Below, one piece after another: positions 1 through 7,736 of a stretch of DNA of 64,000 bases (positions are counted from its first letter, which is position 1; every line of letters begins with the position of its first letter). Both the position numbers and the translations under genes were made by a program. Where the stretch lies: contig JAFYYH010000022.1 in assembly GCA_017557635.1 (NCBI GenBank), positions 124,001 through 188,000 of the forward strand, in the 5' to 3' direction. The stretch is from Bacteroidaceae bacterium (GTDB taxonomy: Bacteria; Bacteroidota; Bacteroidia; Bacteroidales; Bacteroidaceae). The notes below the pieces were generated by a model. That model saw only the letters and a list, made by a program, of their open reading frames with translations. It searched no databases and had not been told where the DNA came from.

Positions 1-72
1 GCATTAATTAATTTGCCGCAAAATTACTAATAATATATATAATAACGCGCCCAAGCCCCGATTATTGCGCAG

Positions 73-141
73 CGGTACCATTGGGGACGGTTCCGTTTGG
101 TATCGCGGTACCATTGGGGACGGTTCCGTTTGGTATCGTTT
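73..141. repeat. Tandem pair of REP-like palindromic elements
   Basis: Two direct copies of the 27-bp element (cores 76-102 and 109-135) end in a T-run that reaches the manC stop codon. Each core begins TACCA, contains the nested inverted repeat ACGG-TT-CCGT and ends TGGTA. They lie downstream of manC, transcribed leftward, and probably fold in its 3' UTR. I link them to the RAYT gene at 2387-3184 by inference. Confidence 0.85.
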
Positions 142-1206
142 TTAAGCTCCAAACTCTTTGATGCGCTGCTCCTCAGAACGCTTGCAAACCAACAGTTGTC
201 CACCCTTCTCTGAGACAATATAACCGTCAAGTCCCTGAAGAACAACCTTCTTAAGTCCCTCAGTATGAACTACGCAATTATCACTCTCATAGAACTTTAC
301 GTTGCCAACCACAGCGTTATTATGCTCATCCTTAACCAGTTTCTCATGAAGTGATTGCCAATTGCCCAAATCACTCCATCCAAAGTCCGCCGGATAAGTA
401 AACACCTTACCATCAGCTGCCGCCGGCTCCATTACAGCATAGTCAATAGAAATCTTCTCACACTGCGGGAAAATCTGCAAAACGATACCATTGGGGACGG
501 TTCCGTTTGGTACTGTTTTCAAATCCGGAACCATCTCATCCATTTGCGCAGCAAGGTCAGCCTTGTAAGCCCTGATAGATTCCGTGATCGTCTTAATGTT
601 CCAAACAAATATTCCGGCATTCCACAGGTAGTTGCCATCGGCCAAATACTTCTTTGCAGTCTCCAGGTCCGGTTTCTCCTTGAAAGCCTCAACTGCCTGA
701 ATCTCCATCTTAGCATCCTTAACAGGTACAGCCTTAACGTATCCATAGCCCGTTTCCGGCCTATTTGGTTTAATGCCGATGGTAACGATGAAATCATGGC
801 CCGATGTAAACTCCAATGCGCCCGATATAACGCGTCTAAACTCCTCGGGATTCATAACCACAGCATCGCTAGGAGTAACAACAACATTAGCCTCAGGATC
901 CTCACGCTTAATGCTCCAACAAGCCCATGCAATGCAAGGAGCCGTATTACGAGCAGCAGGCTCAGCCAGAATGTGCTCTGCAGGTATTCCAGGAATCTGC
1001 TCCTTAACAATATCCACGTAAGCCTGGTTGGTAACCACCCAGAAGTTGCTCTCAGGGCAAATACCCTTGAATCGGTCCACGGTCAACTGAATCAGCGACC
1101 GACCACAACCCAAAATATCAATAAACTGCTTAGGAAACTCCGGAGTACTAAGAGGCCAAAAACGGCTTCCAATACCACCAGCCATAATAACAACGTGATT
1201 TGCCAT
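142..1206 (-). CDS. manC: Mannose-1-phosphate guanylyltransferase
   Basis: Makes GDP-mannose from mannose-1-phosphate and GTP in the cytoplasm, feeding polysaccharide synthesis. The N terminus has the nucleotidyltransferase signature GGIGSRFWP (residues 10-18) followed by FPKQF (24-28). I chose the ATG at 1206 (MANHVV), which follows the manA stop by 2 bases; the longer reading frame upstream lies inside manA. The protein has 354 residues, a normal length for the single-domain enzyme. Oddity: residues about 232-241 are encoded by an inverted REP element (486-512), giving a [10 protein letters not shown] repeat in a variable loop just before the conserved ISIDYAVME segment, with the frame kept. 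Very likely still functional. Confidence 0.93.
   Translation of the reverse strand: MANHVVIMAGGIGSRFWPLSTPEFPKQFIDILGCGRSLIQLTVDRFKGICPESNFWVVTNQAYVDIVKEQIPGIPAEHILAEPAARNTAPCIAWACWSIKREDPEANVVVTPSDAVVMNPEEFRRVISGALEFTSGHDFIVTIGIKPNRPETGYGYVKAVPVKDAKMEIQAVEAFKEKPDLETAKKYLADGNYLWNAGIFVWNIKTITESIRAYKADLAAQMDEMVPDLKTVPNGTVPNGIVLQIFPQCEKISIDYAVMEPAAADGKVFTYPADFGWSDLGNWQSLHEKLVKDEHNNAVVGNVKFYESDNCVVHTEGLKKVVLQGLDGYIVSEKGGQLLVCKRSEEQRIKEFGA
486..512 (+). repeat. REP-like element inside manC
   Basis: A perfect 27-bp copy of the element lies within the manC reading frame. Read on the manC strand it encodes the tandem VPNG-type pentapeptides and preserves the frame. All other full copies in this window are intergenic or in a gene relic. 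Confidence 0.85.
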
Positions 1207-1208
1207 AT

Positions 1209-2258
1209 CTATTTTTCTGTTTTTCTGAAAGTTTGCCAAAGCCAACGACGTACAATTCCACGCTTCTGATTGTCAATAAACGCATCCAGGACACGCGTAG
1301 AACCGTTCATCGGCTCAATATCATAATTCGCTATTGCAGCTGGAATCAGGCAACTATAACCCTCGCGAAGCACAATTCCATCACCAGTCTCTCTAATCTT
1401 GATTCTGCAATCACCTTTAAGACACATAGTTATGATGAAGCTGTCATACTTCTTAAGGTCTCTATGGAAACGCTGGGCAATATCTGTCACGCGAGCACTG
1501 AAGAACGCCGTCTCCACCACCCTGTTTGCGTGATTCGCCTTTACTGAATATGCCGTCCGATACCTGCTCTCAACCCGATAATTCAAAGCCCGAGCAGCCA
1601 GTTCAGTATGCAACTGACGAGGTTTCCCATCCAAACCGGGACGGTTATAATCAAATATTCTGTAAGTTACGTCACTTGACTGCTGAATCTCAGCCAGCAT
1701 GATTCCGCCGCAAATAGCATGCACGCGGCCAGCCGGAATGTAGAACACATCGCCCGCATGAACCTCATGCTTAGCCAGGGCCTCCACAATAGTCCCGTCC
1801 TGAACCATCCGCTTATACTCATCGGGAGTAAGTGATTTCTTAAATCCGGAATAGATGCAAGCCCCGGGCTCAGCATCCAGAATATACCACATCTCGGTTT
1901 TGCCATTCTTGCCATGCTCACGCATAGCCATAGCATCGTCCGGATGCACCTGAATGGAAAGGTCTTTCTGAGCATCAATAAACTTAACCAGTAGCGGCAT
2001 TTTTTCGCCATAACGCTTGGCCACAGCCTTGCCCAGAATGCCCTCAGGGGCCATCGCCACCACCTCCGGAAGAGTCTTGCCCTTAAAAGCCCCATTAGCG
2101 ACAACCGTAGGCGAACTCTCCACAGCGCTAACCTCCCAGCTCTCGCCAATATGCTCCTGCTCAGCCAGTCCCTTCCATCGGCACAGCCTATCCCCGCCCC
2201 ACACTATCTCATGCAGGTTCGGCTCAAATAATAATGGATATAACTTTGCCCCTTCCAT
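1209..2258 (-). CDS. manA: Class I mannose-6-phosphate isomerase
   Basis: Interconverts mannose-6-phosphate and fructose-6-phosphate, supplying mannose to the manC step encoded 2 bases downstream. The family motif LVKFIDAQKDLSIQVHPDD includes zinc ligands of the cupin site, and HAICGG follows later. The start is the ATG at 2258 (MEGAKLYP). The reading frame continues upstream, but that extension is only the translated REP elements (NRTVPNG-type repeats), and a -7 box at 2265-2274 leaves no room for it. The protein has 349 residues. The pair forms a leftward manA-manC operon. Confidence 0.92.
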   Translation of the reverse strand: MEGAKLYPLLFEPNLHEIVWGGDRLCRWKGLAEQEHIGESWEVSAVESSPTVVANGAFKGKTLPEVVAMAPEGILGKAVAKRYGEKMPLLVKFIDAQKDLSIQVHPDDAMAMREHGKNGKTEMWYILDAEPGACIYSGFKKSLTPDEYKRMVQDGTIVEALAKHEVHAGDVFYIPAGRVHAICGGIMLAEIQQSSDVTYRIFDYNRPGLDGKPRQLHTELAARALNYRVESRYRTAYSVKANHANRVVETAFFSARVTDIAQRFHRDLKKYDSFIITMCLKGDCRIKIRETGDGIVLREGYSCLIPAAIANYDIEPMNGSTRVLDAFIDNQKRGIVRRWLWQTFRKTEK

Positions 2259-2264
2259 ATTAAA

Positions 2265-2274
2265 CGCGAAGATA
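2265..2274 (-). promoter_or_regulatory. manA -7 promoter box
   Basis: On the minus strand this reads TATCTTCGCG, one base off the Bacteroidetes TAnnTTTG -7 box, about 7 bases before the manA ATG. The same TATCTTTGCG-like string occurs before the RAYT and DegT genes. Confidence 0.5.
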
Positions 2275-2282
2275 CAAAAAAA

Positions 2283-2386
2283 TACCATTGGGGACGGTTC
2301 TGTTTGGTACTGTTTTTCAACAGCGATACCATTGGGGACGGTTCTGTTTGGTACCGCGATACCAAACAGAACCGTCCCCAATGGCA
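2283..2386. repeat. Cluster of three REP-like elements
   Basis: Two plus-orientation cores (2283-2309 and 2327-2353) are followed by an inverted core (2360-2386). They fill the gap between the RAYT stop codon and the manA promoter. The inverted core begins on the base after the RAYT stop codon (TAG then TGCCA). Confidence 0.85.
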
Positions 2387-3184
2387 CTACTTTAGCCGGG
2401 TAAGGACGCCGCGGCTGATGCCGGTTACTCTGGTGATTTGTCTTTCGCCTGCGCCGAATTCCTGCAGAAGTTTGAGCACCTCATTCCGCCGTTCCTTTGG
2501 ATAATGCTGAATCTCTGAGATAGACGCTATCCCGCACGCTTCATGCAGGAACTCCCGTATCTCGTCATCATGCAACCGGACGCTCGTATCACTATTGAAA
2601 TCCAGAAATCGTTGCGCCTTGGCCAACGGCTCATCAACCAGCTCCTCAAGCGCCTCAAACGAAATCTTTGTGTAAACCGACTTCGTGGCACACATAGGAA
2701 CATCACAAACCATCCCCGGATCATACTCCCGCCAACTGCTCCACCGATAATGCCTGACATCACGCACCAGCCCGCCAGCCACCGGGTTCTGATGAATGTA
2801 CCGCATCAGAGTCAAAAAATACTCCCAATCATTCACCACCTCACTCCGGAACCGATCCTGAAACAGATGCCCCAAATGCTCATACTTCTTGTTAAAGTAA
2901 TAAGCATAAGCAACTGAAATACTTTTAATTGCATCCGATATCCCACCACTCTGCTCCCGAACAAGCAGATGCACATGATTAGGCATCAGGCAATAAGCAT
3001 AAAGCACCAATGTCGATGGTAGCGACTTTCCCGTAATCTCATCCACCGGAAAAACCGCGCGTTCCAAAAGACTTAAATACTTGAGATAATCATTCTCACA
3101 CTCAAAGATATCCTGCCGGTTAACCCCGCGCAGCATAACATGGTAAACGCCAGATTCGCTGGCCAATCTAGATTTTCTTGACAT
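2387..3184 (-). CDS. REP-associated tyrosine transposase (RAYT), Y1_Tnp/IS200-like HUH family
   Basis: Single-strand DNA endonuclease of the Y1 transposase family. The HUH motif MPNHVHLLV lies at about residues 67-75 and a tyrosine-rich helix (YAYYFNKKY) at 93-101 carries the likely nucleophile. A C-terminal extension ends in a helix-turn-helix-like segment (QITRVTGISRGVL), as in many RAYT relatives. At 265 residues the gene is intact and single copy, with no IS200 ends. Instead it is bracketed by REP-like palindromes at 2283-2386, 3222-3248 and 3331-3357, the classic RAYT arrangement. Transcription probably starts from the -7 box at 3206-3215. RAYTs process REP hairpins; action on this element is inference. 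Confidence 0.85.
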   Translation of the reverse strand: MSRKSRLASESGVYHVMLRGVNRQDIFECENDYLKYLSLLERAVFPVDEITGKSLPSTLVLYAYCLMPNHVHLLVREQSGGISDAIKSISVAYAYYFNKKYEHLGHLFQDRFRSEVVNDWEYFLTLMRYIHQNPVAGGLVRDVRHYRWSSWREYDPGMVCDVPMCATKSVYTKISFEALEELVDEPLAKAQRFLDFNSDTSVRLHDDEIREFLHEACGIASISEIQHYPKERRNEVLKLLQEFGAGERQITRVTGISRGVLTRLK

Positions 3185-3205
3185 GGTATAATTGCAAACA
3201 TTTTT

Positions 3206-3215
3206 CGCAAAGATA
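3206..3215 (-). promoter_or_regulatory. RAYT -7 promoter box
   Basis: TATCTTTGCG on the minus strand, 22 bases before the RAYT ATG, matches the Bacteroidetes TAnnTTTG box. It directly follows a REP core (3222-3248). Confidence 0.6.
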
Positions 3216-3221
3216 AGAAAA

Positions 3222-3248
3222 TGCCAGTAGGGACGGTTCCGTTTGGTA
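3222..3248 (+). repeat. REP-like element upstream of the RAYT gene
   Basis: 27-bp core with the TGCCA and GTAGG variant at its left arm. It pairs in inverted orientation with the copy at 3331-3357 across a terminator hairpin. Confidence 0.85.
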
Positions 3249-3264
3249 CCGTTTTTAGATACTA

Positions 3265-3298
3265 AAAGCAGCGACCTTTCATTTAGCGCCGCTGCTTT
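3265..3298. terminator. Hairpin terminator between UPF0126 gene and RAYT
   Basis: Perfect 9-bp arms AAAGCAGCG (3265-3273) and CGCTGCTTT (3290-3298) lie between two REP copies. It would end leftward transcription from the UPF0126 gene and isolate the RAYT promoter. Confidence 0.6.
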
Positions 3299-3330
3299 CT
3301 ATTGGTTATCAGTTCCTTACTGAAAAACGG

Positions 3331-3357
3331 TACCAAACAGAACCGTCCCTACTGGTA
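3331..3357 (-). repeat. REP-like element abutting a stop codon
   Basis: Inverted 27-bp core whose first base (on the minus strand) follows directly on the TAG stop of the UPF0126 gene at 3358. Confidence 0.85.
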
Positions 3358-3951
3358 CTACATCTTCACTTTGGGAAGTTGCCAGTGGTATTTGGTGGCC
3401 AGGAGTCTGATGATTATTACTCCGGCAATACATCCGGTCCGATAGACGGCCGGACTAAGATTGAAGTACTCTAACAGGAAGTAGACTATTCCGCCCGCAA
3501 CGCAGGCCAGAGCATATATTTCTTTGCGGAAAATGAGCGGCTCCTCGTTGATGAAAATATCGCGCAAAACACCGCCGCCGGCGCCAGTAATCATACCTAT
3601 CACAATCGCAATAACAGCCGAACACCCCATATCCAGGGCCTTAGTCATACCCAGAAGCGTAAAAATTGCAAGTCCGATGGTATCGAAAAGGAATATCGTG
3701 CCCGCTATTCGGTCCACCAGTTTATGGAAGAAATAGTACAGGACAAGCGCTCCGGCAACAATCAGCAGCGACATAAGATCATCGAACCAGAACGGCCTTA
3801 CGCCCAGCATGACATCTCTGATCGTTCCGCCTCCAACCGCAGTAACAAATCCAACGATGAACAGTCCGAACAGGTCAAATTGCTTAGCCGCCGCCAGCCG
3901 AATACCGCTGATGGCAAACGCAAACGTACCGATAATCTCAATCCAATACAT
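3358..3951 (-). CDS. UPF0126/TRIC-type membrane protein
   Basis: A 197-residue protein of two homologous three-helix halves. Each half carries the glycine-rich family signature: GGGTIRDVMLG near residue 40 and GAGGGVLRDIF near residue 125. The family is related to trimeric intracellular cation channels; YicG of E. coli is a member, and its substrate here is unknown. At least six membrane segments are visible. The ATG directly follows the stop codon of the upstream DegT gene with no spacing, so the two are co-transcribed and translation may be coupled. The gene ends exactly at a REP element, which with the hairpin beyond it probably forms the transcript's 3' end. Confidence 0.85.
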   Translation of the reverse strand: MYWIEIIGTFAFAISGIRLAAAKQFDLFGLFIVGFVTAVGGGTIRDVMLGVRPFWFDDLMSLLIVAGALVLYYFFHKLVDRIAGTIFLFDTIGLAIFTLLGMTKALDMGCSAVIAIVIGMITGAGGGVLRDIFINEEPLIFRKEIYALACVAGGIVYFLLEYFNLSPAVYRTGCIAGVIIIRLLATKYHWQLPKVKM

Positions 3952-5061
3952 TCAAAATCTGTTGATTAGATCAATGATGCAGGACACGTCTTCAGGCTTG
4001 ATTGCGGGACCGATGGGCAGGCTGAGTTCCTGGGCGGCAATTTGCTCTGTTACAGGTAGTTGCAGGCCGATGTTCCAGGGGGCCGATGCGTAGCACTCTT
4101 GCTTGTGCGGGGGTATGGGATAATGGATTAGGGTCTCTACCCCATTCTCTTTTAGATATGCTTGCAGTTCATTCCTTTTAGAACAAAGAATCGGGAACAG
4201 ATGATACACGTTTTGAGCATCATCCCAGCGCTTTGGAAGCGTAATCAGAGGATTATTTATCCCCTCATAATACATCGCTGCCACCTGCTTACGATGTGCG
4301 TTGTCCTCATCAAGAAATTTCAGTTTCACATCCAGCACCGCAGCCTGAATCTCATCCAGACGGCTATTCCTTCCAGTATATTTGAATACGTATTTGGCCG
4401 ATGAACCATAATTGGCCAGAGTCCTCACTGCTGCAGCCAGCTCAGGGTCATTGGTAGTGACAGCACCGCCATCACCCAGCGCGCCCAGGTTCTTACCCGG
4501 GTAGAAACTGTGGCCAGCAGCATCGCCGATAGAGCCAGTTCTGCGACCATCAGCTGTAAAACAACCGTGTGCCTGGGCATTGTCCTCAATCAGTTTGAGC
4601 CCGTATTTGCGGCACAGAGCACCAATCTTGTCAGTGTAAGCGCATCGGCCATAAAGATGAACGATGCAAATAGCACGGGTTCGCGGAGTAATTGCAGCCT
4701 CTATAAGTGTATCATCGATTTCAAGCGTATCGGCCTTAGGTTCAATCAAAACCGGAACCAACCCATTCTCCGTAATAGCCAGAATAGTAGCAATATAAGT
4801 ATTAGCCGGAACAATAACCTCATCGCCAGGTGCCATCACGCCCAGCTCAATGTAAGCCCGGAAAATCCAGATCAGAGCATCCAGCCCATTGGCGCAGCCA
4901 ACGCAGTAGCGTGACCCGATGTAGCGGGCATAATCAGACTCAAAGCGCTCATTCTCAGAGCCCTGCAAATACCACCCACTCTCAACCACACGCCTAACCG
5001 CCGCCTCGATCTCAGCCGCGTGCAGCCCCGTAACCTCTTTCAAGCTCAAAAACGGAATCAT
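3952..5061 (-). CDS. DegT/DnrJ/EryC1/StrS aminotransferase, FdtB/QdtB-like
   Basis: PLP enzyme of the sugar aminotransferase family, 369 residues. The PLP lysine lies in [17 protein letters not shown], and [10 protein letters not shown] is the usual downstream motif. Overall features resemble dTDP-3-keto-6-deoxyhexose 3-aminotransferases (FdtB/QdtB), but the exact sugar is not provable. I start at the ATG at 5061 (MIPFLSL). The open frame runs further upstream, but that part is translated REP ([10 protein letters not shown]) and overlaps the promoter box at 5064-5073. It stands apart from the main polysaccharide cluster, in an operon with the UPF0126 gene. Confidence 0.85.
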   Translation of the reverse strand: MIPFLSLKEVTGLHAAEIEAAVRRVVESGWYLQGSENERFESDYARYIGSRYCVGCANGLDALIWIFRAYIELGVMAPGDEVIVPANTYIATILAITENGLVPVLIEPKADTLEIDDTLIEAAITPRTRAICIVHLYGRCAYTDKIGALCRKYGLKLIEDNAQAHGCFTADGRRTGSIGDAAGHSFYPGKNLGALGDGGAVTTNDPELAAAVRTLANYGSSAKYVFKYTGRNSRLDEIQAAVLDVKLKFLDEDNAHRKQVAAMYYEGINNPLITLPKRWDDAQNVYHLFPILCSKRNELQAYLKENGVETLIHYPIPPHKQECYASAPWNIGLQLPVTEQIAAQELSLPIGPAIKPEDVSCIIDLINRF

Positions 5062-5063
5062 AT

Positions 5064-5073
5064 CGCAAAGATA
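5064..5073 (-). promoter_or_regulatory. DegT-gene -7 promoter box
   Basis: TATCTTTGCG on the minus strand, ending 2 bases before the ATG, implies a nearly leaderless mRNA. It sits beside the REP pair at 5082-5151. Confidence 0.55.
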
Positions 5074-5081
5074 GAAAAAAG

Positions 5082-5151
5082 TACCATTGGGGACGGTTCC
5101 GTTTGGTACTGTTTTCAAAAACGATACCAAACGGAACCGTCCCTACTGGTA
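5082..5151. repeat. Inverted pair of REP-like elements (BIME-like)
   Basis: Cores at 5082-5108 (+) and 5125-5151 (-) are separated by a linker containing GTTTTCAAAAAC. The right core abuts the TGA stop codon at 5152. The pair spans the space from that stop codon to the DegT promoter. Confidence 0.85.
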
Positions 5152-5742
5152 TCATTCCCAGTGCACAAGTAGTGGATTAAGCCGAATCTTACGCGGGCAG
5201 CCGTTATATCCACTAATCTGATATTCGCCCGCAATCTCATCAGGAAGCAGCTCTTTAAGCCTGGCATTCAGAACCGATGCCTTCTCACTGAAAGAATTAT
5301 CCTCAAGATCAACCAAGCGCGCAACTCTGGCCTTGACATCATCGCGGTCTGTATTGGGAGATATCATCCCGTAAATCTCCTCAAGTTCCGCCCTAAAAGC
5401 ATCACGTTGTTTAAGCAAAATGCCCTCCGGATGCTTTAAGAACAAGATAAACAATGTCTTAACCAATGGCCGCAAATTAAGAATCTGCCCATCGGCCCCA
5501 CACATTCTAATATTATAGTTCTTATCAATAAACAATTCAACAGGCTCAGCCAGCCGTTCCACACCGACCCCAAGACGCTTAAGCCGCTCCTGAACCATAA
5601 CCATAAGCGCCATCAGCTGGGCCGCCTCCATACCGTCCAGCATGCCGCCATAATCGGCCGATGGTTCTCTCAGCTCTCTCCTGTCCGCCGGGAAAAGAAG
5701 CCGCCACATCAACTGAGCCTCAAAAAATCCATCAATCATCAT
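5152..5742 (-). CDS. Hypothetical protein with winged-helix-like C-terminal domain
   Basis: No function recognised. The C-terminal half (about residues 85-190 of 196) contains LRPLVKTLFILFLKHPEGI, then an ELEEIYGMIS helix and a NSFSEKASVLNARLKE segment. The same pattern appears in the divergent gene at 5896-6273 (LNPMERTLYQLFINHPEGI, ELYRLYAHES, YSNISRIKRKF). The two are therefore related and may be DNA-binding. The N-terminal 80 residues are helical and have no counterpart in the partner. Two tandem ATGs make the first residue uncertain by one codon. The gene ends exactly at a REP core. Confidence 0.7.
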   Translation of the reverse strand: MMIDGFFEAQLMWRLLFPADRRELREPSADYGGMLDGMEAAQLMALMVMVQERLKRLGVGVERLAEPVELFIDKNYNIRMCGADGQILNLRPLVKTLFILFLKHPEGILLKQRDAFRAELEEIYGMISPNTDRDDVKARVARLVDLEDNSFSEKASVLNARLKELLPDEIAGEYQISGYNGCPRKIRLNPLLVHWE

Positions 5743-5895
5743 ACCATAAAGGTACGCAAAAATCCATCAACCACCAAGCCCAGACGCCCTTTTTCCATAT
5801 AAAAAACAAGCAACACATCCAAACAATTACAAGCTTGTAATCACTTTGAATTGCCGATTCCCGTCAACACCTTTGCCCCATAAAAAATAGTCCGT

Positions 5896-6273
5896 ATGAA
5901 CAACAAAGATCTAATCATCCTCGGCCCCCGTCCAGGCCAGCTCCATCTGCCCGGCAACAACAGAATAGTATATCTCAATCCAATGGAACGAACTCTATAC
6001 CAACTATTTATAAATCACCCCGAAGGCATCCGGGCCGATGCCCTATCACTCCATTGGCAAGAACTGTACCGCCTATACGCCCATGAATCGGTCTTTGACG
6101 ATAAAAAACTCATGCTCAGCACAATAGAAAACCTTTGCGGCCAGTCCAAAATCGTTTTCTACTCCAACATATCCAGGATAAAGCGCAAGTTCATCAACAC
6201 CATAGGCGTCCGTAAAGCAAAAAAACACATCATAATCCGCCACCCGGACGGCCGATATCGCATCGGCCACTAA
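5896..6273 (+). CDS. Small hypothetical protein related to the 5152-5742 product
   Basis: A 125-residue basic protein, divergently transcribed from the gene at 5152-5742 with a gap of about 150 bases. It shares that protein's C-terminal domain: a LNP-x-ERTLYQLF-x-NHPEGI segment near residues 28-46, a tyrosine-rich helix, a SRIKRKF segment and a RHPDGRYRIGH tail. The layout resembles a winged helix-turn-helix with a terminal beta wing. Function is unknown; a local regulator pair is a guess. Start at the ATG at 5896 (MNNKDLI); no clear ribosome-binding site, as usual for this group. Confidence 0.65.
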   Translation: MNNKDLIILGPRPGQLHLPGNNRIVYLNPMERTLYQLFINHPEGIRADALSLHWQELYRLYAHESVFDDKKLMLSTIENLCGQSKIVFYSNISRIKRKFINTIGVRKAKKHIIIRHPDGRYRIGH

Positions 6274-6289
6274 AAAGCAATCATAATAA

Positions 6290-6979
6290 CTACAAGTTTT
6301 TTATAGTATCCTCTATTTCCCAGATAACCTCTTTTAGAGCCGCTTTAAGTGTCTGACGTTCAAGTTCATCAAAATTCTCCGGGGCATTTTTATTAAGAAA
6401 ATGTGCCTTAAACCAGGAGGCATTCTCTCCATAATAATCTTTAGCCAATGTACCCCATTTAAGCCATCGGCCCAAACAAAGCAAATAATCCTTCATAGAG
6501 AGTTCTATACGCATTTGGTCGGGCTCAAATTCATGTAACGTCTCCGGATGTTCCTTTGATTCTTTAATTGAATCCTCCAGTTTCTGCTTCTCTTGATTTA
6601 TCATTTCTTCGGTGAAGCCATAGAAAGTCATATCAAAGAGGCAATTAGCCACAACCTGACTGGCAGAAAAGGAATCAAGCGTTTCTTGGCAAACAACCAT
6701 TCCCAACCACTCATTCCAGGGACAAAATGACAGAGCCCATCTTTCATTATCACCCTCCTTAATTCCAATTACTTCGGGATAAACACGTTTAGGCTCCAAA
6801 ATATCAGGCGTCAATTCAATCTTAATACTACACTCAGAATCTACAGGGTCCATAAGAAACAATGTTTCAAAAACAATCTCGAAACTCTCCAGCCTCTTTC
6901 TAAACCAAGGATAGTCAGACACCAAGGCCACCGCCACATCTTGCCATTGCACCTGATTAATCAACTCTTTCAGTATCAT
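6290..6979 (-). CDS. Hypothetical protein, 229 residues
   Basis: No family recognised with confidence. The protein is acidic and soluble, with aromatic-rich segments (FCPWNEWLGMVV, near the middle) and a helical C-terminal half. It has no signal peptide or membrane segment. The ATG at 6979 lies 21 bases downstream of a good -7 box (7001-7008). It is divergent from the small acidic gene at 7111, and three copies of the string CTCCAAATCT lie in the shared promoter region. Confidence 0.7.
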   Translation of the reverse strand: MILKELINQVQWQDVAVALVSDYPWFRKRLESFEIVFETLFLMDPVDSECSIKIELTPDILEPKRVYPEVIGIKEGDNERWALSFCPWNEWLGMVVCQETLDSFSASQVVANCLFDMTFYGFTEEMINQEKQKLEDSIKESKEHPETLHEFEPDQMRIELSMKDYLLCLGRWLKWGTLAKDYYGENASWFKAHFLNKNAPENFDELERQTLKAALKEVIWEIEDTIKNL

Positions 6980-6981
6980 AA

Positions 6982-7061
6982 CTCCAAATCTTTATTTGCA
7001 CAAAAGTACGGAGGCCATCAGCCTCTCTCCAAATCTCTGCAAGGTTTGCAAAGATTTGGAG
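6982..7061. promoter_or_regulatory. Divergent promoter region with three copies of CTCCAAATCT
   Basis: The ten-base string occurs directly at 6982-6991 and 7027-7036 and inverted at 7052-7061. The last two form a perfect hairpin with an inner TGCAA/TTGCA stem. The -7 box TACTTTTG (minus strand, 7001-7008) drives the leftward gene. This could be an operator for one of the two divergent genes, or a transcript hairpin. Confidence 0.4.
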
Positions 7062-7110
7062 ACGCCATTGACTAATCCCACTTTTGCAAAACAACATCAA
7101 TAATTATATT

Positions 7111-7461
7111 ATGACACCTACACGTGAACAATTCAAAGAATTAATGGCAATCATTAAGAATGCCCAGGAAAAAGAAGACAAAGTAAATGATGCGTTTGAA
7201 CTCATCTGGGACGATGAACAAGCGCAACACGTACCATTTTACATCTCCCCCTGGTGGACAGCCGTAAGATATGCTTTCTGTCTCCTTTTCAATCTGGACT
7301 TCAACAAACTAGGAATCGATGATGAATTGGAATGGTGGATGGATCAATCGCCACAAAACCAAGCCATATATTGGACCGAAAATGGAGAAGAGCACAACGT
7401 AAGCGACATAGATGCCTTCTATGATTATTTAGTGGAACAATTCAATCGAAATCACAGTTAA
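7111..7461 (+). CDS. Small acidic hypothetical protein
   Basis: A 116-residue, strongly acidic protein with a tryptophan-rich core (FYISPWWTAVRY, DELEWWMDQS). No catalytic motif is visible and I do not recognise a family. I prefer the ATG at 7111 (MTPTREQF) over the one at 7084, because the upstream residues are low-complexity and a conserved-looking charged helix begins at MTPTREQF. High negative charge and small size would fit an inhibitor or immunity-type protein, but that is only a guess. Confidence 0.6.
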   Translation: MTPTREQFKELMAIIKNAQEKEDKVNDAFELIWDDEQAQHVPFYISPWWTAVRYAFCLLFNLDFNKLGIDDELEWWMDQSPQNQAIYWTENGEEHNVSDIDAFYDYLVEQFNRNHS

Positions 7462-7468
7462 TAGTATT

Positions 7469-7564
7469 ATGACTTTCAAAGAACTAGACGCAAAAATGCG
7501 CGTCTACGAGGCTGGCGAATACAAAAGTTTTCTTACCAACAAATCAATAGACCAAAACAAATAG
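7469..7564 (+). pseudogene. Short ORF, possible relic of a tRNA-His guanylyltransferase-like gene
   Basis: The 31-codon frame starts MTFKELDAKMRVYE, which resembles the N terminus of Thg1-like tRNA-His guanylyltransferases found in Bacteroidales. The resemblance stops after about 14 residues and the frame ends soon after. It could be a decayed 5' fragment or a meaningless ORF. Confidence 0.25.
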
Positions 7565-7565
7565 T

Positions 7566-7573
7566 TATATTTG
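7566..7573 (+). promoter_or_regulatory. -7 promoter box for the 7596/7737 pair
   Basis: TATATTTG followed by CATC, 22 bases before the ATG at 7596, matches the Bacteroidetes -7 consensus. Confidence 0.6.
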
Positions 7574-7595
7574 CATCAACAAAACAATCTATACT

Positions 7596-7730
7596 ATGTC
7601 AGGAAGAACAGAAATAATCAACATCAAGAATCCTTCGGACAAAGTTTTGAAGATTCTTAAGAAGATGCAATCCAGAAAGGAGCAACGGCATACCGACTTC
7701 TTAAATGAATTGCAAACCACTAATCCATGA
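7596..7730 (+). CDS. Small basic hypothetical protein, 44 residues
   Basis: Basic peptide starting MSGRTEIINIKNPSDKVLK, with a lysine/arginine-rich helix in its second half. A -7 box sits at a normal distance and the next gene begins 6 bases after its stop codon, so the two form a small operon. The size and charge recall the antitoxin partner of a two-gene addiction module, but no fold is recognised. Confidence 0.5.
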   Translation: MSGRTEIINIKNPSDKVLKILKKMQSRKEQRHTDFLNELQTTNP

Positions 7731-7736
7731 TCCAAA

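Noticed and set aside
73-141. CRISPR-like tandem repeat
   Set aside because: Repeat units are palindromic, adjacent with almost no spacer, and dispersed across the window; no cas gene is present.
2259-2387. N-terminal extension of the mannose-6-phosphate isomerase frame
   Set aside because: The extra 43 codons are translated REP elements (NRTVPNG repeats) and lie upstream of the -7 box. The isomerase domain starts at MEGAKLYP.
5062-5130. Extended start for the DegT aminotransferase
   Set aside because: The upstream residues encode only the REP repeat; the promoter box lies between them and the true ATG.
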